Shown here piece after piece: positions 27,517-37,700 of a stretch of 64,000 bases of DNA. The translations under genes were made by a program, and so were the position numbers. Below the pieces are notes generated by a model, which was given only the letters and a program-made list of their open reading frames with translations, made no database searches and was not told the origin of the DNA. Numbering within the stretch: the stretch's first letter is position 1; each line of letters begins with the position of its first letter. The stretch spans positions 1 through 64,000 of the forward strand of contig JAJPKJ010000068.1 of assembly GCA_021323755.1 (NCBI GenBank), given 5' to 3'. This stretch comes from Chitinophagales bacterium. GTDB lineage: Bacteria > Bacteroidota > Bacteroidia > Chitinophagales > Chitinophagaceae.

Positions 27517-28041
27517 TTAATGCCTGATAATTGCTCTGCCATACCTGATCAAAATTACTGTTCCCTTCGCAGTGGCAGATTTATTTGATAAAAGATCCTT
27601 GTACTCGATCATCCATACATATGTGCCAGGAGATTGCGGTTTGCCTCCGAAAGTACCATCCCATCCTTCGTTGAGATTAGTAGTTGAGAATATGAGTTCA
27701 CCCCAACGGTTGTACACCGAAAATTTCGTTACTTCCTCTGCCATCGAATAAGGAACGCGAAAAACATCATTCTCACCATCTGCATTTGGCGTAAATGCAT
27801 TCGGCATTGCCAGCGGTTCATATACAATAACTGTTACCTTACCATTTGCTTCACAACTACCATTGCTGGTTACTTTTAACTGATAAATAGTTGAGCTGAC
27901 CAGATCTGAATCAGGATTTTTTTCAGTTGGATCATTCGCATTATTTCCGTTATACCAAGTTATTTTTGCCAGAACACCTGAAGAAGATACATATAAAATA
28001 TCCTTGCCGAGGCAAACACTATCATTTTTTTTAAGGTTGAA
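27517..28041 (-). pseudogene. 5'-truncated T9SS type B (CHU_C) secreted protein
   Basis: The frame is open from 28041 to the stop at 27517 but contains no ATG, GTG or TTG before the late methionine of AMPNAFTPNADGENDVFRV. The first part is the end of an Ig/PKD-like domain (KITWYNGNN, then STIYQLKVTSNGSC). The last 95 residues are an intact gliding-motility-type C-terminal domain (FSVYNRWGELIFSTTN, GTYVWMIEYKD). An in-frame TAA sits directly upstream at 28042-28044. This is therefore the 3' remnant of a large surface protein that has lost its signal peptide and most domains. The 119 bases between it and the 2-hydroxyacid dehydrogenase stop hold nothing recognisable. Confidence 0.75.
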
Positions 28042-28160
28042 TTATACGGGCATCGACCAACGCTTTCATGATAAATGAACAAGGCAATAAACGCGAAGCC
28101 GATACTCATATAACCTCATGGTTTATGATCGTTATTATATTCTGAATATTACGGTATTCA

Positions 28161-29135
28161 TCATCCAAATACCTCAGGGTTTACTGCATGAAGTAATCGC
28201 TTCCCTTTTGATGCAGCATCAATATTTTCCGCAGCAAGAGTTGCCATGGCATTTCGTGTTTCTTCAGTTGCAGAGCCGATATGCGGCAAGACGGCAACAT
28301 TGGGCATTTGTAACAATTTATTATCGGCACGCATCGGTTCAGGATTGGTAACATCCAATCCGGCGCCCCAGATCATTTTTTCATCCAACACTTTTATCAA
28401 ATCAGTCTCATTATGAATAGCTCCACGGGCAGTATTAATAAAAATAGCATTCCTTTTCATTTTGCTGAATGCATCAATATTGAACACGCCTTTTGTCTCT
28501 GCAGTTAACGCAGTATGCACAGACAATACATCGCTTTGCAAAAGCAATTCATCGAAACTGACTCTCTTTGCATTCAATTCTTTTTCAGCCAAGATGTTGT
28601 TGCTTCTGTTGTGATAAATTATTTTCATCCCAAAGGCCTTTGCACAACGCTTTGCCATTTCAAAACCAATTTTGCCCAAACCAAAAATACCGAGTGTTTT
28701 ATTATGCAATTCAATTCCTAAATTTTCTGTGGGCTCATAAAATCCCCATTCATTATTGATAATTTTCTGGTGCATGAAAAACGCCTTGCGTGAAACAGCA
28801 AGCATTAATAAAAAAGCGGTGTCTGCTGTTGCGCTGCTTAATACGCCAGGTGTGTTGCCAATGGGTATTTTTAATTTTGTAGCTTCGGGAATATCTATGT
28901 TATCGTAACCAACTGCCATTTGCGCAATCACTTTTAGATGTTTGCAGGCATTCAGAAATTTTTTATCGATATTATCCTGCCCGACGCTTATCAACCCCTC
29001 GTAACGCTGGCAAATTTTAATGAGATCGTCTTGTGGCACATCTCTCCTTTCGGACCATTGATCAAATTCAATTCCGGCATTCTTTAAAATCTTAATTCCG
29101 GCTTCCGGAATTAATCTTGTAATAAATATTTTCAT
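28161..29135 (-). CDS. D-2-hydroxyacid dehydrogenase (glyoxylate/hydroxypyruvate reductase type)
   Basis: 324 residues. The NAD(P)-binding motif GLGKIGFEMAKR, the catalytic Arg in NTARGAI, Glu in GLDVTNPEP and His in LPHIGSATEETR define the D-isomer-specific 2-hydroxyacid dehydrogenase family. The GSATEETR segment is typical of glyoxylate/hydroxypyruvate reductases. It follows the exported protein gene at 29145 by 9 bases and is probably co-transcribed with it. Its physiological substrate is not determined by context. Confidence 0.92.
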   Translation of the reverse strand: MKIFITRLIPEAGIKILKNAGIEFDQWSERRDVPQDDLIKICQRYEGLISVGQDNIDKKFLNACKHLKVIAQMAVGYDNIDIPEATKLKIPIGNTPGVLSSATADTAFLLMLAVSRKAFFMHQKIINNEWGFYEPTENLGIELHNKTLGIFGLGKIGFEMAKRCAKAFGMKIIYHNRSNNILAEKELNAKRVSFDELLLQSDVLSVHTALTAETKGVFNIDAFSKMKRNAIFINTARGAIHNETDLIKVLDEKMIWGAGLDVTNPEPMRADNKLLQMPNVAVLPHIGSATEETRNAMATLAAENIDAASKGKRLLHAVNPEVFG

Positions 29136-29144
29136 GAGAGCATT

Positions 29145-30629
29145 TTAATTGCCACATTGAAATCCCGAATAAAGTTCGTTCATTTTTTTCCAGATAATAT
29201 GGGTAGCAGGTTGCGGCGATATTTCGATAAACACCGCTTTATGATTTTTTGTGTTGCAATTTTGTAAATGGATAAACGCATTTAATGTCATGGGTTGCTG
29301 TTCCATATAATCGAGCATATTTACTGTTCCGCTATAGGTTTCCGCATCGCCTGGCAAAGTTTTTATTTTTTTAATGTTGGCTTTCACCGGTACCCATTTT
29401 TCTTTGGGAATTTTTCTGGGTTCAATATTTCTTCCCACCAATCCGGTATAATAAAGTTTGAGATCTTCCTGTAAAGAAACTGCATCAATAACTGAATTTG
29501 CATCTATCCACCACAAAAAACAATAGGACCAGTATTCCTCACTGCTCTTATTTCCCCAACCCGGCGCGAATCGAACATCTTCAATTCCTTTATATGGAAT
29601 TTGCCGTGCAAAGTCAATTGGAAATTGAAAACGTTCCACATCCCATTCTTTGGGAAAAGCTAAATTGTAAGCCGGCGCATAGAAATCCGGGTCAAAAATA
29701 TCCAGTTTTCTTTTTATCCATTGAATGCATTCCACTTCATCCACGATCGACCACGAGTCCGGATTTCGCATTCCATTGCTGCGCACTCCGGGTTGCCTGG
29801 CTTGGATAAACTCTGCGTCATTATTTCCCATCAACAACAAACGATTAATTAGTTCGGAGCCATCCGCTAAATAAGTATCGTAATAACTTTGTCTGCGATT
29901 CTTCAGGTACCAATTTATATCTGTATCATAATATAACCGAAGGGGAACGTTCTTTAAATATAGTTCGTTGCCCGTTTCTTCCGCATCTTTGTAAAAGGGG
30001 GAAAGCCCAATATATTTCTTTAGGTTGTCTTTGAGTGATCCATTCTCTTTTGTCAGCGCATCAATAATGTATTTTCCGTCTCCGGCAGTTCCTGGGAAGA
30101 AATTTGTTTTGATCGCTTTTTCGCTCCAATGCCATAGTCCAATCAGATCAACCGGGCAATTAATAGCAAAAACGGCTTTGGGCTGTATGAAAAACTGCGA
30201 GGGATTTTGATAACTAAGTTCAGTATATCGAAGCACAATATTTCCAGCATATTCAAATCCGCCAATTGCAAATTTTGCGGTATCAACAGAGTAGGTTTGT
30301 GTTATATTTTTTAAAATGGTATTAATTCTTTCAAGTGTGATTGTATTGGCGCATAAACCTTGTTTTAGCGAAGCATAAACGGTGAGGATATCATTGCTGG
30401 ATCCGACATTGTGCAATTTTGTCTCAGGTAATACCTGTTCTGGCTGGATAAAACTTCTGAACAATACCTGCACTCCCCTTATATTCCCGGACAGGGGGCG
30501 AATGGCAAGATAATAATCGTTAGCGCTGTCTTTATCATTGAAAATTATCTTCTCCACATTCTGCGCATTGCCTGATGAATTGCAGAAGATCAACATCAAA
30601 TAGATAACGACTAAAGATTTTTGTTTCAT
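29145..30629 (-). CDS. Exported protein with degenerate alpha/beta-hydrolase domain
   Basis: 494 residues with a signal peptide (to about GNAQ, residue 23). Residues about 40-300 look like an alpha/beta hydrolase, but the expected nucleophile elbow reads GGFEYAG where active enzymes have G-x-S-x-G, so serine is replaced. The second half has a distinct aromatic-rich domain (ERFQFPIDFARQIPYKGIEDV, then FAPGWGNKSSEEYWSYCFLWW) that I know only from uncharacterised Bacteroidota proteins. Function unknown. First gene of a pair with the 2-hydroxyacid dehydrogenase. Confidence 0.7.
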   Translation of the reverse strand: MKQKSLVVIYLMLIFCNSSGNAQNVEKIIFNDKDSANDYYLAIRPLSGNIRGVQVLFRSFIQPEQVLPETKLHNVGSSNDILTVYASLKQGLCANTITLERINTILKNITQTYSVDTAKFAIGGFEYAGNIVLRYTELSYQNPSQFFIQPKAVFAINCPVDLIGLWHWSEKAIKTNFFPGTAGDGKYIIDALTKENGSLKDNLKKYIGLSPFYKDAEETGNELYLKNVPLRLYYDTDINWYLKNRRQSYYDTYLADGSELINRLLLMGNNDAEFIQARQPGVRSNGMRNPDSWSIVDEVECIQWIKRKLDIFDPDFYAPAYNLAFPKEWDVERFQFPIDFARQIPYKGIEDVRFAPGWGNKSSEEYWSYCFLWWIDANSVIDAVSLQEDLKLYYTGLVGRNIEPRKIPKEKWVPVKANIKKIKTLPGDAETYSGTVNMLDYMEQQPMTLNAFIHLQNCNTKNHKAVFIEISPQPATHIIWKKMNELYSGFQCGN

Positions 30630-30655
30630 AAACCAATTTGAAGGCGAAAAATATT

Positions 30656-31432
30656 TTACAAATTTACTGCAAGCCCAACCGATAGATTCAGAGAAGAAAC
30701 TGGTTGTTTTGGCAAAGCCCGGATAGCTTGAGGGGGTGGGTTTCCAGAGCCTGTTAATACACCCGTAGACAAATTTGAATAATAGATGCGCGCGAAACGG
30801 AGTGTTGATGATGAATAATCAAGATTGCATAAAAAAAGGACCTGCTTGGTTAGACTGTATTTGATTCCTGTTCCGATCAGGTAAGTGAATTCCCATTTGA
30901 GTGCTTGTTTAGCATTGGTTTCTGTAATGGTTGTTGGGGATGATCCCGGACCAAGATTTAAACTGTCATTGATAGCCGTGTATCCAATAGTGGTAAATTT
31001 GTAAGTACTGGTTTTCACCGCCCCTGCAGTGACTCGGCCGGAAAGAAAGAGTCTTTTATTGACCGGTAAGTTTGCAGTAATGCCTGCCATCAATTTTCCT
31101 ATTAACCAATTATTACTGGTGGTTTGATAATAATTTCCAGGTGAAGCTGCGTCCCATTTTTTATCAATGTTTTTTGTATCAACATTATTTTGTTGGCCGG
31201 ATAGTAAAATAGTGGTGGAAAAATAGCTGGAAAATCTATAGTTAAGAGCAAGATTGAGGGCAGGCCCGATTTTGGCAAAAGACGCTGTGGAATCATAAAT
31301 ATTTTTGCTGGCAAATTTTCCCACCGGTAATGCCGCACCAGCCCCTATCTCAACACTCCATCTGTTGTTCTGAGCATCAAGGTTTAATAAAGAGAGCAAT
31401 AAAATTAAAATGGCGAAGGTCTTTTTTCTCAT
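30656..31432 (-). CDS. Outer-membrane beta-barrel protein
   Basis: 258 residues with a signal peptide (LLLSLLNLDAQ). The mature part alternates hydrophobic and polar residues in strands such as LNLALNYRFSSYFSTTILLSG and LFLSGRVTAGAV, and ends in a strand (SLNLSVGLAVNL), the pattern of a small porin-like barrel. No specific family recognised. It lies 26 bases upstream of the hydrolase-like gene on the same strand. Confidence 0.75.
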   Translation of the reverse strand: MRKKTFAILILLLSLLNLDAQNNRWSVEIGAGAALPVGKFASKNIYDSTASFAKIGPALNLALNYRFSSYFSTTILLSGQQNNVDTKNIDKKWDAASPGNYYQTTSNNWLIGKLMAGITANLPVNKRLFLSGRVTAGAVKTSTYKFTTIGYTAINDSLNLGPGSSPTTITETNAKQALKWEFTYLIGTGIKYSLTKQVLFLCNLDYSSSTLRFARIYYSNLSTGVLTGSGNPPPQAIRALPKQPVSSLNLSVGLAVNL

Positions 31433-31642
31433 AATTTCTTGGTTGAATAAAACTAATCAGAAATCAATTTAAAAAGTGTGAACGAAAAGTTACAAAATCA
31501 AATTTGGTTAACAGTCAATTAACCAATAAAACGATAATGTTATAGAATAGTTATAGTAAAAATGAAAAGCAAACTTTAGTGCATTTTTTGCGTCATTATC
31601 ATTGATGAATGGATAATTATTACACAACAAAAATTATAATTT

Positions 31643-32017
31643 ATGAAAAAGTTGTTAGTAATATCAGTGTTATCAATAGCAGTGGTGTTCAGTGCATCCT
31701 CGCAAAAATTTGTGCATGGTGGCTTTAATTATGGAGGTCCAAGAGTAATCGTAGGAACAGGCTGGGGCGTTTACGCTCCTTTATATCCCTTTTATTATCC
31801 ATATTGGGGTTATCCGCCTTATGGATATGGATACAGACCCATGTCCAAATTAGACATGCAGATTGCCGATATAAAACATGACTACAGTGAAAAAATCGCC
31901 TCTGTAAAACAAGACAAAAGTTTAACGCATAAGCAAAGAAGACAAGAAGTACGTGCACTGAAACATGAGAGGGATAATGACATTGAAGTTGCAAAAAGAA
32001 ATTATTACAAACACTGA
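31643..32017 (+). CDS. Small exported Tyr/Pro/Gly-rich protein with charged C-terminus
   Basis: 124 residues. A signal peptide (to about ASSQ) precedes a low-complexity segment rich in Tyr, Pro, Gly and Trp (YPFYYPYWGYPPYGYGY, residues about 50-68), then a strongly charged, probably helical C-terminus (KLDMQIADIKHDYSEKIA through HKQRRQEVRALKHERD). Function unknown. A strong intrinsic terminator follows at 32064-32090, supporting it as a single-gene transcription unit. Confidence 0.72.
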   Translation: MKKLLVISVLSIAVVFSASSQKFVHGGFNYGGPRVIVGTGWGVYAPLYPFYYPYWGYPPYGYGYRPMSKLDMQIADIKHDYSEKIASVKQDKSLTHKQRRQEVRALKHERDNDIEVAKRNYYKH

Positions 32018-32063
32018 TAAAAAATCTCTCTTATCACAAACAGTCCATTGCCATGACAGAAGG

Positions 32064-32090
32064 AAAAATCCCGCTCCGGCGGGATTTTTT
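32064..32090 (+). terminator. Intrinsic terminator after the Tyr-rich small protein
   Basis: AAAAATCCCGC-TCCG-GCGGGATTTTT: an 11-base-pair perfect stem with a four-base loop running into a T-tract, 47 bases past the stop codon. The A/T symmetry also allows weak function on the opposite strand. Confidence 0.9.
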
Positions 32091-32251
32091 GTTGAGAGAA
32101 GGACAACATTTTATTGATGCTTCAGCATTCCCCTATAAAAAAGTAAAAAACCGTGCATTCGGGTTTTGATACCCGGATTGAATAAATGATCGTAACTTAG
32201 AAATGGCAAGATTTTGATCTCCCCGATTTGCAAAATTCTAAAAACCTTGTT

Positions 32252-33106
32252 ATGAAAATTTTTTACGTTCTGCTCATACCTGCACTAGTAAGTTTAAATA
32301 GTTGCTCATCTTCAAAAAGCGCAACTCAAAATGATAAAAGCAATTACTATTATTATAACGCAAATGTTCATGATCAATATCTATTATTGAAGGCACACAA
32401 TCGGTCACGGTGGGCTTATTTTGACGAGTATGACAGAAATTCCAACCCAACAACAAGTGGAGAAGTGACGATTGCTCTATATCATATGGGAGATGCCCCC
32501 TTCGGATTTTATAATTCGATGGGCGGATTTGGTGGCTTTTTCTTCCTTCCTTTTTCCGGCAACCCTTACTATACGGATATTTATAGCCCGTTTGGAATTA
32601 CCGGCACCCATAATTACTATGCCTGGAATAATTACTATATGTGGAACAGTTTTTATAATCCATATTACTATTATTCGGGAATGTATAATTCGGCTTATAT
32701 AAGCTATAACACTCAGATCCCGATACATTCTTTTAACCCATATGCAGGATATAACAGCATTTCGGTTAATGACAGAAATAGATCTAATCCTTCTGTCCCG
32801 GGGAATATGAATGGCATGATGACTGCCAACGATCACCATGCTCTACGACAATTCAATAGCAATGAAACAGCATCAAATGGTGGTGGGAACAGCAGAAATA
32901 ATTTGAATAGTGCGCCTATCAATAATCCTTCGAGTAATAATAACGCCAGCGTAAATCATTCTTTTTCTCAACCTGCAAGAACCAATGTATTCCCCTCAGC
33001 ATTTGGCACAGAAAATACTGGCAGGAGTTTTGGTGGAGGCGGAAATTCAAATCCAGGAGGTCCTTCCGGTGGTACTGCAGCCGGGAGCAGGATGAGTCAT
33101 AAATAA
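32252..33106 (+). CDS. Low-complexity Asn/Gly/Tyr-rich lipoprotein
   Basis: About 284 residues. I start at ATG 32252 (MKIFYVLLIPALVSLNSC), because it begins a clean lipoprotein signal with Cys at residue 18; an upstream TTG would add eight unhelpful residues. The middle is rich in Tyr, Asn and Phe (NPYYYYSGMYNSAYISYN) and the C-terminus in Asn, Ser and Gly (GNSRNN, GGGGNSNPGGPSGG). No catalytic motif seen. Likely a surface or periplasmic structural protein; function unknown. Confidence 0.7.
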   Translation: MKIFYVLLIPALVSLNSCSSSKSATQNDKSNYYYYNANVHDQYLLLKAHNRSRWAYFDEYDRNSNPTTSGEVTIALYHMGDAPFGFYNSMGGFGGFFFLPFSGNPYYTDIYSPFGITGTHNYYAWNNYYMWNSFYNPYYYYSGMYNSAYISYNTQIPIHSFNPYAGYNSISVNDRNRSNPSVPGNMNGMMTANDHHALRQFNSNETASNGGGNSRNNLNSAPINNPSSNNNASVNHSFSQPARTNVFPSAFGTENTGRSFGGGGNSNPGGPSGGTAAGSRMSHK

Positions 33107-33119
33107 TGATCAGAGAAAT

Positions 33120-34427
33120 TTATATAACAACCCCTTCGATATCGTAGTCGTAAGCTTTTGTAATTTTTACGTTCACAAATTCCCCAACAGGCAATTTTTT
33201 TTCTGCATGAATGTTCACTTCATTGTCTACTTCAACAGAATCAAATTCTGTTCTGCCCAAATATCTTCCAGCCTCTTTTTTATCAATTAATGTTTTAAAA
33301 ACCTGGCCAATCTTCTCTTGATTTTTTTCATAAGAAATTTCCTGCTGCACTTCCATTATCTCTTCCGCTCTATTTTGTTTTTCAGCTGGAGACACGTCAT
33401 CTTTCAATTCAAATCCGCTTGTTCCTTCTTCATGCGAATAGGTAAAAATCCCAACCCTGTCGAAACGATGATGTGCTAAAAATTCTTTCAGCTCATCCAC
33501 ATCATTTTCTGTTTCTCCCGGGAAACCTGCAATCAATGTTGTTCTCAAACAAATTCCCGGGATCTTTTCACGAATCGCGTTTACCAACTCATTCATTTCT
33601 GTTTTGGTAATTTGCCTGCGCATGGCTTTAAGCATATGATCGCTGGCATGTTGTAAGGGCATGTCAAGATAATTGCAAATGTTCTCACGTTCTTTCATTA
33701 CATCTAAGATCTCCAGAGGAAATTTCGAAGGATATGCGTAATGCAGGCGGATCCATGCTAATCCTTCGACATCGCTGAGATGTTTTAAAAGATCGGGAAG
33801 CATCCTTTTCTTATAGATATCCAATCCGTAATAAGTAAGTTCCTGCGCGATCAACATAATTTCCTTCACTCCCATTTTCACTAATCGCTCTGCTTCTCTG
33901 ACCAATTCCTCAAACGGTCTGCTTATATGGTTTCCGCGCATTAATGGAATAGCGCAAAAAGCACAAGTGCGATTACAACCTTCAGAAATCTTCAGGTATG
34001 CATAATGCTTAGGGGTTGCCAATAGTCTTTCCCCAATCAATTCCGATTTATAATCAGCTTCAAATTGTTTCAACATCAACGGCAATTCCATTGTCCCAAA
34101 CCAGGCATCCACTTCGGGAATTTCTTTTTCCAGGTCATCACGATAGCGCTGACTTAAACAACCGGTGACATAAACTTTGTCTAATCTGCCTTTCTTCTTT
34201 AATTCAATTTGTTCAATTATTGTATTAACTGATTCTTCCTTTGCCTTATCAATAAATCCACAGGTATTTACTACTACAATATTGTGGTCTGATCTCTTAT
34301 TTTCATGAACAACATCAATATTATTGGCATTCAGCTGACCGCTTAATACCTCGCTATCAACCATATTTTTACTGCAGCCGAGCGTAATAATGTTTACTTT
34401 ATCTTTCTTTAATGATCTTGCTTTCAT
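33120..34427 (-). CDS. rimO: Ribosomal protein S12 methylthiotransferase
   Basis: 435 residues. Radical-SAM methylthiotransferase that modifies an aspartate of ribosomal protein S12. The N-terminal domain has cluster cysteines 18, 56 and 90 (TLGCSKNMVDSEVL, VNTCGFID, TGCLSQRY). The radical-SAM motif is Cys151, Cys155, Cys158 in GCNRTCAFCAIP, and a C-terminal TRAM domain starts near residue 370. GCSKN and the overall pattern favour RimO over MiaB. Start ATG at 34427; convergent with the preceding lipoprotein gene, with 13 bases between. Confidence 0.96.
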   Translation of the reverse strand: MKARSLKKDKVNIITLGCSKNMVDSEVLSGQLNANNIDVVHENKRSDHNIVVVNTCGFIDKAKEESVNTIIEQIELKKKGRLDKVYVTGCLSQRYRDDLEKEIPEVDAWFGTMELPLMLKQFEADYKSELIGERLLATPKHYAYLKISEGCNRTCAFCAIPLMRGNHISRPFEELVREAERLVKMGVKEIMLIAQELTYYGLDIYKKRMLPDLLKHLSDVEGLAWIRLHYAYPSKFPLEILDVMKERENICNYLDMPLQHASDHMLKAMRRQITKTEMNELVNAIREKIPGICLRTTLIAGFPGETENDVDELKEFLAHHRFDRVGIFTYSHEEGTSGFELKDDVSPAEKQNRAEEIMEVQQEISYEKNQEKIGQVFKTLIDKKEAGRYLGRTEFDSVEVDNEVNIHAEKKLPVGEFVNVKITKAYDYDIEGVVI

Positions 34428-34750
34428 AATGAAGTGTGCAAAGGTAATGTTTATGTAAGAAGTAAAATGGGAAGTGCCTGTCCGAAAAAAGATAAATACA
34501 TAATGAGCGTTTTTATATAAGTCATTTGTTAATAGGCGTTAAACAAGGTTATTTTAGGGCAGGAACCTATACTAATATCACCAGAAATTCGTTTATGGTG
34601 ATGAGAAAAACCATAAATCCAAATCCTTTACCATGGCTGCTAAAATTTTGAACTGCTATTCCTCCAGGAAATATTTATTCTTCACAGCATCAACATCTGT
34701 TAATAAGTTCCGTATAATCTAAACAAAGGCTAACCTTAAATTACCGCCTA
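34428..34750. other. Divergent intergenic region between rimO and the subtilase gene
   Basis: 323 AT-rich bases with no convincing ORF. It carries the rimO -7 box at 34439-34446 and a perfect 7-base inverted repeat ATCACCA/TGGTGAT at 34577-34602. Nothing else was recognised. Confidence 0.45.
34439..34446 (-). promoter_or_regulatory. Candidate -7 promoter element of rimO
   Basis: On the minus strand this reads TACCTTTG, an exact match to TAnnTTTG, and ends 11 bases before the rimO start codon. No good -33 element was found at the expected distance. Confidence 0.4.
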
Positions 34751-37700
34751 ATGAAAATTTTTTACCTCATCTCCCTGCTTTGTTTTTTTTCAATTGCTGA
34801 ATCTGTTGCCCAAACAAAACCAAAACCTGTTCGTTTTAAGAACGGAGACTTTTACGGAAACCTGAATATTCAAAAAGGAAAATTCAATACCAATAGTTTA
34901 CAAAAAGTTCATTTTCGCAAAAAATTTTACGCACTGGTCCAGTTCGAAAAGATTCCTGATTCGTCACAAAAAAAAGAACTCGCTTCAAAGGGAATTATGT
35001 TGTTTGATTATCTGCCCCACAATGCATTCATGGCGGAGATCAGCGATAATGCTTCAATTCCTGAATTAAAAAGATTTGGAGTAAATGGTGTATATGAAGT
35101 GAACTCGCAGTATAAAATTTCAAACAAACTATCCCAGCAAATTTCATTGCATAAAAACAGCACTGAAGATCTTATCGCTGTTTGTTTTTATGGTTCAATA
35201 TCGAAGGATGAAGTGATAAAACAAGTTGAAGGATTGGGTGCGCAGATCGTTCATACAAAAATTCAACCTCAAAAAACAATATTTATAAATGCTTCCGAAG
35301 AGGTCGTCAACAAAATCGCAGCGCTCCCCTTTGTGACTTATATCAGTGAGCAATACCTGAAAGATATTCCGCTGAACTATAACAATCATGCGGCTTATAG
35401 CATTGATGCGCTTAATGCGACCGGAGGCAGGAATTTACGTGGGGAAAATGTTACTGTGGGTGTAGGCGATGACGCCGATCCTTCCGGACATATTGATTTT
35501 ACAGGAAGATTATTTGTCAGAACTCCCGCCCCGCAAAACTTGCATGGAACGCATACAACCGGAACCACAGCCGGGGGCGGACTCTTAAATCCAATGTATG
35601 CAGGTATGGCGCCTAGGGCAACAATTGTTAGTCAATATTACAGCGACATTTTAGTGAACGCGCCAACTTATATAAATGATTATGGAATGATCGTCACCAA
35701 TAATTCTTATTATTCGGGGCTATCTGGTTGTCCTGGCGAAGGGGAATATGATCCGCTCAGCAATTATGTTGACTGGCAGCTCACGCTGTACGATTCAATG
35801 CTTCATGTATTCGCTTCGGGCAATGACGGAAGCTCGAATTGCACTCCTTACACCGGCTCTTTTGCAACAATAAAATCCGGGTTTCAATGTGGCAAGAATA
35901 TATTGACGGTTGGTGCTGATAACAGCACTACGCATGTCGTAGCCAGTTTTTCAAGCAGCGGACCTGTTAACGATGGAAGAATAAAACCAGAATTGGTTGC
36001 CGGCGGTGTTGGTGTTATATCAACATATCCGAATAACGTGTATGGCTCAGATCAGGGCACAAGTATGTCAGCGCCCACGGTGACCGGAACGCTCGCATTG
36101 TTGTACCAGCGTTACAGGCAGCTTCATGGTGGTCTAAACCCTTCTGGTGCTCTGATAAAAGCAGTAACCTGCAATGGCGCAGATGATGAAGGAAATCCGG
36201 GTCCTGATTTCAGTTATGGATTTGGAAGGTTGAACGGAAGAAATGCTGTCGAGATGATCGAGAAGAATCAATTCTTTAGCGGAACGATGAGCAATGGAGG
36301 TTCGGTAAATTACACCATTCATGGTGTTCCTGCAGGAACAAATCAAATAAAAATCATGTTGTATTGGGCAGATGCGCCTGCAGCACCCTATGCGACAACC
36401 TCTCTGGTCAATGATCTCGATCTTACCGTAATTTCTCCCGATGCAACGGTTCATCATCCATTAATATTGGATCCAAGTCCAGCAAACGTCAATAATAATG
36501 CGGTTGAAGGAATTGATAACACAAATAATATTGAGCAGGTAGTAATCTATAACCCTCCTGCCGGGGACTTCACCATCAACGTTAATGGAACCAGCGTTCC
36601 ATCTTCTTCGCAGGATTATGTTGTGGTTTATCAGATCATCAATCCTTCTGTCACCGTTGAATATCCTTTTGGCAGCGAGACCTGGGTTCCCGGGCAAACA
36701 GAAAATATCAGGTGGAGTGCATTCGGAGGAAGCGGAAACAGTTTTACACTTGAATATTCAACTGATAACGGCGGATCATGGACAACGATCAATAATAACA
36801 TTCCTGACGGAACAAATTTGTATACATGGACTGTTCCCAATGTTGCAACCAATAATGCATTGATACGGGTAACAAGAAATAATGTTGGTTATAGCGATGT
36901 TAGCGATTATGATTTCACCATACTAGGACAACCATCGCTAACGGTAACAGATTCTTGCCAGGGCTATGCAAAACTCTTATGGAACACGATTCCTTCAGCT
37001 TCGCAGTATGAAGTCATGCAATTGATCGGCGATAGTATGCAAACCATCGCCACAACAACAGACACCAGTTTTTTGGTTCAGAAATTAAATAGAGACAGCA
37101 GTTATTGGTTCACCGTTCGCGCAAATTATAACGGTTCGCCCGGAAGACGCGCAGTTGCTGTTAATATCATTCCGACGGGGAATAATACCTGCACCCTAAA
37201 TAATGATTTTACGGTTGATTCATTAATTGCTCCAACAACCGGGAGAATGTTTACTTCAACGCAACTCGGTAACGCGGTGACCATTAGTGCAGAATTAAAA
37301 AATCTGGGGGGTCTTGCATCCAGCGGTAGCATTCCCATTTCATACCAGGTCAATAATGGCAGCATTGTTACAGAAAACATTTCAACGTCTATTCCGGCAC
37401 ACACCACGAACACCTATTCTTTTTCAACGCCATTTGATTTTTCTGCAACAGGAACTTACAACGTAAAAGTTTGGGTCAGTTATCTGAGCGATACCCTCCA
37501 CGGAAATGATACATTAACTACCATTATTAAAAATTTACAAAATGATCCGCTTACATTAAATCCATCTTTTACTGAAGGATTTGAAAGTGCTGCGGCGGCA
37601 ACATACACTTCTCCAACCTTGGGATTTACCGGATTGGATCGCTGCGATTTTTTGGCAAATAATTCAAATGGAAGAGTGAGAACCTTTATCAATACCGGGT

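Noticed and set aside
32477-32839. 120-residue minus-strand ORF under the Asn/Tyr-rich lipoprotein
   Set aside because: Isoleucine/valine-rich reverse reading of repetitive Tyr/Asn codons; no independent support.
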